Positions 52,179-60,975 of a stretch of 64,000 nt of DNA are shown here, in pieces. Each line of letters opens with the position of its first letter. Position 1 is the stretch's first letter. The translations under genes and the position numbers were made by a program. The stretch lies in contig JAIXOI010000023.1 of NCBI GenBank assembly GCA_027486795.1, forward strand, positions 124,001-188,000, given 5' to 3'. The notes beneath the pieces are model-generated. The model had not been told where the DNA came from, made no database searches, and saw nothing but the letters and a program-made list of their open reading frames with translations. Source of the DNA: Sphingobacteriales bacterium (GTDB lineage Bacteria > Bacteroidota > Bacteroidia > Chitinophagales > CAIOSU01).

Positions 52179-52666
52179 AGCATTGTTTCATTTATACATT
52201 AAATAAATTCACATCTTCAACTTTGAGTGCTCAAATTTCCGCATTTTAAATGGAATAGCCAAAAAAAATTGAGAATTACCACCTTATAAGTCGAATTAAT
52301 CAAACACTTATGAATGGTTTTTTTGGCAAACGGTTGCACCAATTACCTCAAAGCAGACAATCATCGTTTTAGTAAACGGATATGTTTAGAGGATAGTATG
52401 TAAGCCCCTTAAAATTTCGCAGCAACATAAAGTGGATAAAAATTGTAACATGAAGCTCGCAAATTGTCACCTTGCCGCTAACTTGCAAAACCAGTAATAA
52501 CTTACCTGAACTCGCATTTGGGGCGATGCTTGAAAAAAGGAAAGGTATGGCAGACTATTAGTCACTAAGTAATTCGGATAAGAGAAAAGGTGCCTATCTG
52601 CCGATTGCATAAAACGGCGAAACCCTAAAAAAGTGTATTACTGGCAGCACTACGTTATGGCATAGG
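52179..52666. other. 488-base intergenic region with no recognised gene
   Basis: The largest gap in the window, upstream of HU and downstream of a DUF6089 gene, both on the minus strand. Both strands carry only short ORFs (20 residues or fewer of unremarkable composition). No tRNA or clear terminator hairpin is seen. It should hold the HU promoter on the minus strand; I find no full TAnnTTTG match. A small RNA cannot be excluded. Confidence 0.5.
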
Positions 52667-53605
52667 TTACTCCACTACTGGGTTACCTTTCTTCAACCTT
52701 GGCCTAAAAGCACTTTCAGGGTTTGTTTTACCAAAACGGAACGATACGCTTATTGAACCGCACAAGTACGAATCATTTCCTTTAGGGTTGCCGCGGTATT
52801 GGCCAGGCTTTGTTATAGCACCGTAAGCCCCGTCGGGGTCTACTTCGCTGCTGCGGTGACTCAGCTCATATATCATTTGGCCCTGTGCAGCGCCATAAGC
52901 ATCTACAAAACGTTCTTGGCTTACATAGGTGGTGCTCACATCATCCATATAGTCGGTAAAAGTTATACGGTGCCCTATTTCGCCCGAAATGGTAATGCGT
53001 TGGTTAATGTTTACCTTCAAACCCATAGCAATGGGTATTACGGCTTGTACTAGGCTATATTTTTGGCGGTCGGGGTATTGCGCCAAGCCTTGCCCTTCGG
53101 TGCCCAATGGCTGAAGGCGCACTAATTGCCCATTATAATCTGTTTTCGGGTCGAAATAAACCATACCTATTCCAGTAGATACGTATGGTGTCCAGCGATG
53201 AGTAAGGCTTCCGGGCAAATAACGTAGCACATGCACCTCGCCTTGCACCATAGCCTCAATCAATACCGATTGAAAACGCAGGTTGCGATAGCTACGGTAC
53301 CAATCGCCCGAAGCACGGTCGGTACTTTCGGCCAAGCGGTCATCGCCCTTTATCTGGGAAAAGGTCATGCTGCCCTTAATGGCCACCCAAGGGTTGAAAG
53401 TATTCCGATACCAAATAGTTGCAGCTGGTCGGGTAATACCGGCGCCAACATTGCCAAAATAAGTAGATGTTTTAGAGTCATGCTTGCCCAAGTCGCCCAT
53501 AAAAGTAGTAGTACCAAAGCCCAAACCTACTTCGTGGTGTTGTGCCCAAGCACCCAGTGCCAAACCGCCCACCATCAATAAGGTGAAAATACTTTTCCTA
53601 AACAT
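52667..53605 (-). CDS. DUF6089 family outer membrane protein (copy 3)
   Basis: A 312-residue protein from the ATG at 53605 (MFRKSIFTLLMVGGLALGAW signal peptide); the in-frame extension to 53782 runs back over the previous gene's end and the hairpin, and is rejected. Family landmarks: VGLGFGTTTFMGDLG, HRWTPYVSTGIGMVYFDPKT, LQPLGTEGQG, EIGHRITFTDYMDDVSTTYV, SSEVDPDG. It is close to copy 2 (same tandem) and more distant from copy 1. Separated from copy 2 by a strong hairpin. Confidence 0.85.
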   Translation of the reverse strand: MFRKSIFTLLMVGGLALGAWAQHHEVGLGFGTTTFMGDLGKHDSKTSTYFGNVGAGITRPAATIWYRNTFNPWVAIKGSMTFSQIKGDDRLAESTDRASGDWYRSYRNLRFQSVLIEAMVQGEVHVLRYLPGSLTHRWTPYVSTGIGMVYFDPKTDYNGQLVRLQPLGTEGQGLAQYPDRQKYSLVQAVIPIAMGLKVNINQRITISGEIGHRITFTDYMDDVSTTYVSQERFVDAYGAAQGQMIYELSHRSSEVDPDGAYGAITKPGQYRGNPKGNDSYLCGSISVSFRFGKTNPESAFRPRLKKGNPVVE

Positions 53606-53622
53606 GCTTACATATTTGTAGT

Positions 53623-53661
53623 AAAAAAACAGGCAGAGAAGTTGTCCCTCCCTGCCTGTTT
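53623..53661 (-). terminator. Terminator-like hairpin just upstream of DUF6089 copy 3
   Basis: Read on the minus strand, AAACAGGCAG (53661-53652) pairs with CTGCCTGTTT (53636-53627) and runs into a T7 tract. It ends copy 2 transcription, but the T tract is only 17 bases before the start codon of copy 3, leaving no room for a promoter between. Copy 3 must be expressed by read-through or from a promoter before the hairpin. Confidence 0.75.
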
Positions 53662-53738
53662 GTACGATATATCTTTTGTTTTGTTGCGATGCTATTGAAT
53701 CTTTACATGGCATCGGCAACCCAAAATTTATGCTTCCC

Positions 53739-54683
53739 TTACTTAAATACTCGCTTGTATTTACCCATGTTTTTCTTCGCAAACGGGTTGTTTTCGCGCC
53801 TGTTTAGCTTTGCAAAGTTGTACGAGACCGAAACCATGGTAAACAAATACGAATCGTTGCTTTGTGGGTTACCCCTCACCTCACCAGGCTGCGTAATGCT
53901 GCTGTATTTTCCTTCGGGGTCAATTTCAGCTGAGCGATTGCTCAACTCATAAGCCATAATGGCCCGCTCACTACCATAATAACTTGAAAAATCTTGGTAG
54001 CTAACGTAGTTGGTACTTATATCATCAACATAGTCGGTAAAAGTTATTCGGTGGCCCATTTCTAAACCAATTGACCAAGCTTTATTGATGTTGAATTTTA
54101 CACCCAAACCAACTGGCAACGATGGCTGTATTAGCGAATACTTCTTCTTTTCGGGATAATTGGGCAAACCTTGGCCTTCGGTGCCTAGCGGTTGCAAGCG
54201 CACCCATTCGCCGTTGTACTCTGCTTTTGGGTCGAAGGCGAAAATACCTACGCCAGCAAAAACGTATGGAGTCCAACGATACTTCATGCTGCCAGGAGCA
54301 TACTTGAGTATATTAAACTCAGCAGTAGCGGCCAACTCTAATATAAATGTCTTAAAGTGTAAGTTTCGATAACTGCGATACCAAGCATCATCTCTGAACT
54401 CTTTGGTGCGCGAAAGTCGATCATCGCCCTCCAATCGTCCATAGGTCAAAGATACTTTGCCCGCAAAGCGATAAGAGAATGAATGCCTGTAATAAGCCGA
54501 AAATGATGGCCTAAATAGAGAGCCGTCAATGTCTCCGAAATAAGATGCTCTGGTAGAACTTTTCTTTCCTAAGTCCCCGAGAAAATTTGATGTGCCAACT
54601 CCGATTCCCACTTCTCCAACCTGGGCTACCGCACTCCACGACATCAAACTCAACACAGCCAGAATTGCCACGAATCTTTTCAT
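53739..54683 (-). CDS. DUF6089 family outer membrane protein (copy 2)
   Basis: A 314-residue protein from the ATG at 54683 (MKRFVAILAVLSLMSWSAVA signal peptide); 14 further in-frame residues upstream are not signal-like. Landmarks: EVGIGVGTSNFLGDLGKKS, YRWTPYVFAGVGIFAFDPKA, LQPLGTEGQGLPNYPEKKKY, EMGHRITFTDYVDDISTNYV. The C-terminus is Lys/Arg-rich (FAKKNMGKYKRVFK). It follows nadK on the same strand, the place normally held by the single DUF6089 gene of Bacteroidota. Confidence 0.86.
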   Translation of the reverse strand: MKRFVAILAVLSLMSWSAVAQVGEVGIGVGTSNFLGDLGKKSSTRASYFGDIDGSLFRPSFSAYYRHSFSYRFAGKVSLTYGRLEGDDRLSRTKEFRDDAWYRSYRNLHFKTFILELAATAEFNILKYAPGSMKYRWTPYVFAGVGIFAFDPKAEYNGEWVRLQPLGTEGQGLPNYPEKKKYSLIQPSLPVGLGVKFNINKAWSIGLEMGHRITFTDYVDDISTNYVSYQDFSSYYGSERAIMAYELSNRSAEIDPEGKYSSITQPGEVRGNPQSNDSYLFTMVSVSYNFAKLNRRENNPFAKKNMGKYKRVFK

Positions 54684-54791
54684 GATCAGTTTGGTTTTAA
54701 TACAACTAGTTTTGAGATTAGCCAAGATACCACTGACCTTAGCATGCTCTTTTTTACGGCAACATTGGATAAAATGTTACGGCAAGTTGTG

Positions 54792-55670
54792 TTAATTCCT
54801 CTGATCAGCGCCCCACATAAGTTTCTCGCGTATGGTGCTTAAAAAATCCATCTCGTTTACACGGAGCAAACTGATTGAGAACTCCTCTTTGCGAACCGCC
54901 AATTGATAGGATGTGTCAATGGCCTCGTATCGTGAGTCGAGGGTGCAAAGGAAGTTTTCGTTTCGGCCCTCTACTTCAAATGAAATAATGGAATCGCTTG
55001 AAACAATTATAGGCCGCACATTGAGGTTGTGCGGTGCTACTGGCGTAATTACAAAATTTTCGGAGGAAGGAAAGATAATAGGACCACCACAACTAAGGTT
55101 GTATCCTGTTGAACCCGTTGGTGTAGCAATAATCAGGCCATCGGCCCAATAAGAATTGAGCAATTCGCCGTTGATGTAGGTATGGATGGTAATCATGCTA
55201 CTTGTATCCTTTTTGTGGATGGAGAATTCATTGAGCGCATAATTAACCCCACCAAAAATGTCTTTGTTAGAATCGAGGTGCAATAACGTGCGGGTATCGA
55301 GCTGGTATGTGCGAGCTTGCAATGCATCAATAGCCAAACGTATTTCTTTACGGCCTGTGCTTGCCAAAAAACCCAATCGGCCAAAATTGATACCCAAAAT
55401 AGGAATGTTACTGTTTCGAACGTACGTAAGGGTGTCCAACAAGGTACCATCGCCACCCAGACTTATCAAAAAATCGGCGTTGTCCTTAATATCTTCGTGG
55501 TTTTTAAAAGTGCCAAACTTGCCTTTTAATTGCAAGCGACCCTTAAACTGGTTTTGGTAGTTTTTGTGAAGCAAAGCCTCAATTTGCCTCTCGCTAATAA
55601 TATCAAGCAGCTCCTGCAAGTAGGGTATATCCTCATCTTTTAGTAGTCTACCGTATATGGCTAGGCGCAT
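54792..55670 (-). CDS. nadK: NAD kinase
   Basis: A 292-residue enzyme that phosphorylates NAD to NADP. It has the catalytic GGDGT (72-76), the following INFGRLGFLA loop, NEFSIHKKDTSSM, and the conserved ATPTGSTGYNLSCGGPII. Length is normal. It heads a unit with the two tandem DUF6089 genes. In many Bacteroidota the same unit runs on to uppS and bamA, which here sit 20 kb away. Confidence 0.96.
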   Translation of the reverse strand: MRLAIYGRLLKDEDIPYLQELLDIISERQIEALLHKNYQNQFKGRLQLKGKFGTFKNHEDIKDNADFLISLGGDGTLLDTLTYVRNSNIPILGINFGRLGFLASTGRKEIRLAIDALQARTYQLDTRTLLHLDSNKDIFGGVNYALNEFSIHKKDTSSMITIHTYINGELLNSYWADGLIIATPTGSTGYNLSCGGPIIFPSSENFVITPVAPHNLNVRPIIVSSDSIISFEVEGRNENFLCTLDSRYEAIDTSYQLAVRKEEFSISLLRVNEMDFLSTIREKLMWGADQRN

Positions 55671-55685
55671 ACTTTGCTTTTTTTA

Positions 55686-55714
55686 CAAAGTTACAACATT
55701 AGGGGCAACTACAA
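55686..55714 (-). promoter_or_regulatory. Candidate promoter of nadK
   Basis: On the minus strand TAACTTTG (55693-55686) matches the -7 consensus exactly. A TTG lies 18 bases upstream (55714-55712), slightly short of the usual 19-20. Transcription would start about 10 bases before the ATG. Confidence 0.45.
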
Positions 55715-55882
55715 CCAAACAGCGACATATTGATACATATACTATTGATTATGAGAATAAAACCCCACCCTACTCCGTTGTAGGTAGGTTGCACGTGTTT
55801 AAATAATGTTGGCAAAATACCTGCTACAAAGCGCGTTTTTAGCAGACTATTGTTAACTTTAAGTTGATTTAGGTGAGTCGCT

Positions 55883-58063
55883 ATGCTCCAAAATAAAAAA
55901 TTATTTTTTCTAGTCATATTAACAGTATTTGGTTGGTCAAATATTTTTGCCCAAGCCCCTGAGCAAGATTGTTTTGGCGCGCTGCCCGTTTGCGAAACGG
56001 TTTTTCAGCAAAACAATACCTATTCTGGTTTTGGGGCAAGCCAAGAGCTATTGGCTCTTTATGCTCTAGACTCCACTTTTTGTTTGCTTAATGGAGAGAA
56101 TAATTCGGTTTGGTATATATTCACCATATCCTCAGCGGGCAATTTAGAGTTTTCCATTACGCCTATTTCGGCCACCGACGACTATGATTTTGCCCTATTT
56201 AACCTTACCAACTATACTTGCAGTGAAATAACAACTGGTATTGCGCCTTATGTTAGGTGCAACTACGCCCTTACGTTAGGTCAACCAACGGGCTTGGCGG
56301 CAGGCAATTTAGCTATTTCGGCTTCGCCAAATGGAGCGCCATTTTTAGCCCCATTGCCGGTGCAGGTTGGCGAAACCTACGCCTTAATGATTGACAACTT
56401 TACCCGAAATGGACAAGGATATTCAATTGATTTCTCTAACGGCACTGCTGGCACTGCCGATACTGTTTCGCCATTTATAGCCCGTGTAGATACGTTAACC
56501 TGCGATACGACAACCACCCTCACATTAGAGCTTTCTGAACCGGTTTTGTGCGATAGCATATTAGCCGACGGCTCACAATTTGAAATAATTGGCCCCCAAA
56601 TAGTATCGGTTATTGGCGCCTTTAGTGCATCTTGCGCAGCGGGTCAAAAGTTTACCCAAGAAATAACCATTACGCTAGCCAACCCTATAATTACTACTGG
56701 CAACTATGAGGTAAGTGCTATTAGCGGAACCGGTGGCAGAAATATTACCGACATTTGTGGGAGGTCAATAACCAGTGATAGCGTCATCCTTTTTGCCCCA
56801 GCTATTGTTTTTCCTCACTTTACCTACGATATTGCCGCCAGTTGCTATGTTGATACGCTTCGCTTTATTAATATATCGCTACCAAGCCCAACCAATGGTG
56901 CACCAGTAATATGGGACTGGAACTTTGGCGACAACTCGCCAAACAGCAGTTTACAAGACCCGGCCCATGTATTTGCCGATACAGTGCTGTACAACGTTAC
57001 CCTTACGGCCACTACTGTTGATGGCTGTACATACAGCAACGACTCAATAATACCAGTTGATAGGTCATACCGCGCCGATTTTAGCTTCGCTCCTTCCGTT
57101 ATTTGCCCGGGTGTACCTGTTCAATTTGCTGACATTTCGCCAGGCAGCGCCGATACTTGGTTGTGGGACTTTGGCGATGGCAATATCTCTGGTATTGAAA
57201 ACCCTGTTAATATTTTCACTACCCCGGGAAATTATACGGTAACCTTAATTATTAGCGAAGCTAGTGTGGTTGGTGCTCCTTGTACTGATTCGAGCACACA
57301 AACTTTATTGGTTTTGCCTGATGTAACTGCTGCATTTACACTTAGCGCCCTGCAAATATGCCAAGGTACTCCGGTAGTGTTTAGTGATCAAACCAGCGGT
57401 TTTCCGAGTAGTTGGCGGTGGGATTTTGACAACGGCGACACATCGACCATACAAAACCCCACCTATACCTACGACTCGGTGGGTATATATACCATAAGCC
57501 TTGAAGTAACCAATACTTGCAATGTTGATGTTGCTACACAGAGTTTTGAGGTGTTTGAAGTTCCGGTTTTTGAGCTAGGTGCTGATACTAGCATCTGCTT
57601 TGACCGCTCGGTTACCCTTGTTGCATTTCCGGGGGCTACAAGCACCACTTGGTCTACTGGCCAGTCTGGCGATTCAATTGAGGTGTCTGGTGCCCCAATA
57701 GAGGTTAGGGCAAGTGTAAACAACAACGGTTGCACTTTTGACGATGCCATTTTTATTGATGAACTGCAGGAAGGATGTATAATAGTGCCTGTGCCAAGTG
57801 CCTTTACGCCAAACGGCGATGGCTTTAACGACTTGTGGCGATTGGTAAACCCGCAACGCCTAATTAGTATTGAGGTATGGATTTTCAACCGCTGGGGCCA
57901 ACAAGTGTTTTACGATAATTCCCTCAACTTTGCCTGGGATGGAAGCCTAAAAGGAGAAAAAGCTGAAATGGGCGTATACTCCTATATCTTAAAAGGCTTT
58001 GGCGAAAGTAGCCGTGGCCGTGAGCCCGTGCTATATAAGGGCAACCTTACGCTTGTTAGGTAA
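55883..58063 (+). CDS. PKD-repeat surface protein with type B sorting domain
   Basis: A 726-residue exported protein: signal peptide to about 24, an N-terminal jelly-roll-like region with paired Cys (QDCFGALPVCETV; NSVWYIFTISSAGNLEFSIT), a second beta domain (about 200-300), three PKD domains (VIWDWNFGDNSPNSS, TWLWDFGDGNISGIENPVNI, SWRWDFDNGDTSTIQNPTYT) and the gliding-motility-associated C-terminal domain (FTPNGDGFNDLWRL, IFNRWGQQVFY, MGVYSYILKGFG). The type B domain predicts export by the type IX system, often with a dedicated PorP/SprF protein. None is adjacent; the nearest is the gene at 60976-62064. Confidence 0.9.
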   Translation: MLQNKKLFFLVILTVFGWSNIFAQAPEQDCFGALPVCETVFQQNNTYSGFGASQELLALYALDSTFCLLNGENNSVWYIFTISSAGNLEFSITPISATDDYDFALFNLTNYTCSEITTGIAPYVRCNYALTLGQPTGLAAGNLAISASPNGAPFLAPLPVQVGETYALMIDNFTRNGQGYSIDFSNGTAGTADTVSPFIARVDTLTCDTTTTLTLELSEPVLCDSILADGSQFEIIGPQIVSVIGAFSASCAAGQKFTQEITITLANPIITTGNYEVSAISGTGGRNITDICGRSITSDSVILFAPAIVFPHFTYDIAASCYVDTLRFINISLPSPTNGAPVIWDWNFGDNSPNSSLQDPAHVFADTVLYNVTLTATTVDGCTYSNDSIIPVDRSYRADFSFAPSVICPGVPVQFADISPGSADTWLWDFGDGNISGIENPVNIFTTPGNYTVTLIISEASVVGAPCTDSSTQTLLVLPDVTAAFTLSALQICQGTPVVFSDQTSGFPSSWRWDFDNGDTSTIQNPTYTYDSVGIYTISLEVTNTCNVDVATQSFEVFEVPVFELGADTSICFDRSVTLVAFPGATSTTWSTGQSGDSIEVSGAPIEVRASVNNNGCTFDDAIFIDELQEGCIIVPVPSAFTPNGDGFNDLWRLVNPQRLISIEVWIFNRWGQQVFYDNSLNFAWDGSLKGEKAEMGVYSYILKGFGESSRGREPVLYKGNLTLVR

Positions 58064-58115
58064 ACTATTACCCTATCTTCAGGGTTAATGATGCTGTATA
58101 ATTTCTTAAAAGACC

Positions 58116-58778
58116 ATGAGCATACTACAACCCGATACACTACAATTTTTACGCGACCTCACTGCACATAACGATAAACCTTGGTTTGAGTCAAATAAGT
58201 CACGGTACGAAACTGCCAAAAAGAATGTGGAGGATATTGTGGCGGAAATACTAGTAGACTGCGCTGCTTTTGAGCCTGCACTAGCTGACCTAAAAGCAAA
58301 GCAATGCGTGTTTCGCATTTACCGCGATGTGCGGTTCTCTAAAAACAAGGACCCCTACAAAAACAATATGGGCGCGTGGTTTAATAAAGGAGGCAAAAAG
58401 GCTCCATTTGCTGGCTATTATTTGCACATTGAGCCAGGCAATTCATTTTTAGCCGGTGGACTATACATGCCCGAATCGGCAATACTGAAGAATGTAAGGC
58501 AGGAAATCGACTATAATGCCGATGAATTTAAAGGAATACTAAGCAGCCCGAAATTCAAGAAAACGTTTGGTGGCCTAACTGACCACAAGCTGAAAACCAC
58601 CCCGAAAGGCTACGACAAAGACCACCCAGAGATAGAAACACTCAAACAAACCAGCTTTGTAGTTTCGAAGCAATTTACTGACGATGAGTTATTGGATGCC
58701 AAGTTTGCTCAAAAGGCAGTGGAAGTTTTCCAAACCTTGCACCCTTTCAATACTTTCCTCAATCGCTCTTTCGATTAA
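58116..58778 (+). CDS. DUF2461 family protein
   Basis: A 220-residue soluble protein of the DUF2461 (TIGR02453) family: FLRDLTAHNDKPWFESNKSR at the start, FRIYRDVRFSKNKDPYKNNM, and YLHIEPGNSFLAGGLYMPES. The family is widespread in bacteria and fungi and has no established function. Its stop is 3 bases from the convergent stop of the OmpA-family gene. Confidence 0.92.
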   Translation: MSILQPDTLQFLRDLTAHNDKPWFESNKSRYETAKKNVEDIVAEILVDCAAFEPALADLKAKQCVFRIYRDVRFSKNKDPYKNNMGAWFNKGGKKAPFAGYYLHIEPGNSFLAGGLYMPESAILKNVRQEIDYNADEFKGILSSPKFKKTFGGLTDHKLKTTPKGYDKDHPEIETLKQTSFVVSKQFTDDELLDAKFAQKAVEVFQTLHPFNTFLNRSFD

Positions 58779-58781
58779 ACG

Positions 58782-60875
58782 TTAAGGTTTCTTTTGTAAA
58801 TCTTGGTAGCGTTTGTCTTCGTAGTTCAATGGAGCATCAAGCGTACCTAATATTTTAAACTCTGTACGACGATTATTTTGGTGACATGGGCAATCGCCTT
58901 CGCCAGCCTCTGGGCAATCGGTATAGCTACTACAATCTTCCATTACCTGCGTTTCGCCATAGCCTTTTGCTACCAAACGATTTTGTGGTATACCCTTCTT
59001 CAGCAAGTACTTAACGGCACTTTCGGCACGGCGTTGCGATAGTTTAATATTATATTCAAAGGTTGCCCTAGTATCGGTATGCGAGCCCAACTCAACTATA
59101 ATGGTGGGGTTTTCCATCATTAAATTAAATACCGTATCCAGCGTTAACTTGGCCTCGTCGCGTAAGAACCACTTATCGTAGTCATAGTATATGTTGCGCA
59201 AGCGGTAAGCTTTACCCACTATCAGCTTCTGCAGGTAAATATCCACGTGCAATGTATCAGACTCAACCAGCCCCAGCGTGTTGAACGACGAAGAGCCTGG
59301 CATGTACCCAACGGCACTGCCATTTACTTTATAGCTTTTCTCAAAATCGATGGTAAAGAAATACTCTTGATTGTTTAGCGTGGTGTCTTTACCTAGCTCT
59401 ACATCCATGCGGTTGCCATTGTCATTAGATAGGGCCAACACTACCAAAGCATTATTTATAGGCGTTTTAGTAGGGTCGTCCTTATCCAGCACAAAGCCCT
59501 TTACGGCAATCAACTTAGGTTTAGCTGCTGGTGGTTGAAACCTAAAAATATCGTCGCAGCAGGTTTCACTTTTCACGGAGATAATACCTTTACGGTTTGA
59601 TACCACAAACCCTGACTTCCTATCGGCATTTAGCCTGTAGTACATATCGTCGGCTGGCGAGTTATATGGATAGCCAATATGCTCGGGCTCGCTCCATTTA
59701 TTCAGGCTGCCAGCAGTCTTGAATATATCGTATCCGCCTACTCCTGCATGGCCAGTGCTGCTAAAATACAAAGTGTCTTTATCCAAGTCATAAAAAGGGG
59801 TAGCCTCTTCACGGTCAGTGTTCAACTTGCTCCCTGCGTTCTTGGCCGCTGCAAAACCGCCCCCTTTCCTGTTAACGGCATACCAAATGTCCATTGCCCC
59901 GCGGCCACCAGGCTGGTTGCTGGCAAAGTACAATATTTCCTGTCCCTTATCATCCAAACCAATATTGGGGTGCGTACTGGTATAACCGGGCTGATTCACC
60001 TCTAAGCCCAAAGCAATAGGCTGTTGCCATGCGCTATCAATAAAGTAGCTTACGTAAATGTGGCACAATATTTCATTCTTGCGTTCTTCCCAACATCTGG
60101 TAAAATAGAAACTTTTCCTATCCGGACTATAATTACCATTTCCTACATGCGAATCGTTGTATTGAAACAACGGAAAAGGCATCGCTTGCCTGACGCTATC
60201 GCCAAATACTGTAGCACTGTACAACTTAATAAAGTGTTTATCTTGGGTAGTATCGCGTTCATTGTACCTAATAATGGTATCACTTGGTAAACTACTGTAC
60301 AGCAACGTTGTATCATCCCAATACATGGGCGCTATATCGGTATATGGCGAGTTTAGCTCCCTACCGGGGTGGGTTAGTACTATATCGTTTCGCTCGGCTA
60401 CATTTAGGCGCAGCGCCAATTCACAGCCATCGGCTTCGGTTTTTGCCCATTTTTTGTAATAGGTATCCTTACCTCGGTATGTCTTCTGGAAACTATTGAA
60501 CAGCGTTAAAGCCTCTTGGGGTTTACCATTCATTTTGGCCATTAATGCATAATAGTACAAGGCTTCGGGATAAATGCCCGGCGCTTGATCATATACATTC
60601 TTATACCATTTCTCTGCCGTCTTATAATCCCGGGCTATACGGTTAGTTTCGGCCAAAACCCACGCATATTTAACCTTTTCAGGCTTCAGCGCTAAATAAG
60701 CCTCTAGTGCATCGGTTGCATCATATAAATTACCAGCCCTAAGTTGCTTTTTAGCATTACGCAGCTTTTTACGTGGCTTTTCTGTTTTGGTGTTTACTAC
60801 AGCGCTATCCGTTTGGCCCCAAACAAGCGAAACGGGTAATATCAATAATAAAAATGACAGCAAAATCTGGTTCAA
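58782..60875 (-). CDS. PorE-like OmpA-family protein (TPR, beta-propeller, CRD, OmpA domain)
   Basis: A 697-residue exported protein. Signal peptide to about 20; TPR-type helices (about 35-150); a WD40/PD40-like propeller (about 175-440: NYSPDRKSFYFTRCWEER, PNIGLDDKGQEILYFASNQP, YDLDKDTLYFSSTGHAGVGG); a carboxypeptidase-regulatory-like domain (about 455-550); and a C-terminal OmpA peptidoglycan-binding domain (about 565-680: VELGSHTDTRATFEYNIKLS, QRRAESAVKYLLKKGI). This order is that of Porphyromonas PorE, a type IX component that anchors to peptidoglycan. TTG start at 60875; an in-frame TAG lies eight codons upstream with no ATG. It is third in a unit behind the adhesin and SprF genes, past a strong hairpin. 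Confidence 0.87.
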   Translation of the reverse strand: MNQILLSFLLLILPVSLVWGQTDSAVVNTKTEKPRKKLRNAKKQLRAGNLYDATDALEAYLALKPEKVKYAWVLAETNRIARDYKTAEKWYKNVYDQAPGIYPEALYYYALMAKMNGKPQEALTLFNSFQKTYRGKDTYYKKWAKTEADGCELALRLNVAERNDIVLTHPGRELNSPYTDIAPMYWDDTTLLYSSLPSDTIIRYNERDTTQDKHFIKLYSATVFGDSVRQAMPFPLFQYNDSHVGNGNYSPDRKSFYFTRCWEERKNEILCHIYVSYFIDSAWQQPIALGLEVNQPGYTSTHPNIGLDDKGQEILYFASNQPGGRGAMDIWYAVNRKGGGFAAAKNAGSKLNTDREEATPFYDLDKDTLYFSSTGHAGVGGYDIFKTAGSLNKWSEPEHIGYPYNSPADDMYYRLNADRKSGFVVSNRKGIISVKSETCCDDIFRFQPPAAKPKLIAVKGFVLDKDDPTKTPINNALVVLALSNDNGNRMDVELGKDTTLNNQEYFFTIDFEKSYKVNGSAVGYMPGSSSFNTLGLVESDTLHVDIYLQKLIVGKAYRLRNIYYDYDKWFLRDEAKLTLDTVFNLMMENPTIIVELGSHTDTRATFEYNIKLSQRRAESAVKYLLKKGIPQNRLVAKGYGETQVMEDCSSYTDCPEAGEGDCPCHQNNRRTEFKILGTLDAPLNYEDKRYQDLQKKP

Positions 60876-60893
60876 GGGGCAAATAGATTTAGG

Positions 60894-60933
60894 CTAAAAC
60901 AAGAACTGCAAACACCTTGTGTTTGCAGTTCTT
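60894..60933 (-). terminator. Terminator-like hairpin between sprF-type and OmpA-family genes
   Basis: A perfect 14-bp stem (AAGAACTGCAAACA at 60901-60914 with 60920-60933) around a CCTTG loop, followed on the minus strand by TTGTTTTAG. It is 43 bases past the PorP/SprF stop and ends 18-25 bases before the OmpA-family start codon, so it should reduce but perhaps not abolish read-through. Confidence 0.75.
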
Positions 60934-60975
60934 AATATTAATTATAATCTGCTGATTCAGCAAATAATTGGACCA

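Noticed and set aside
58064-58115. Terminator after the PKD protein
   Set aside because: Only a 5-bp pair (ACCCT/AGGGT) without a T-run.
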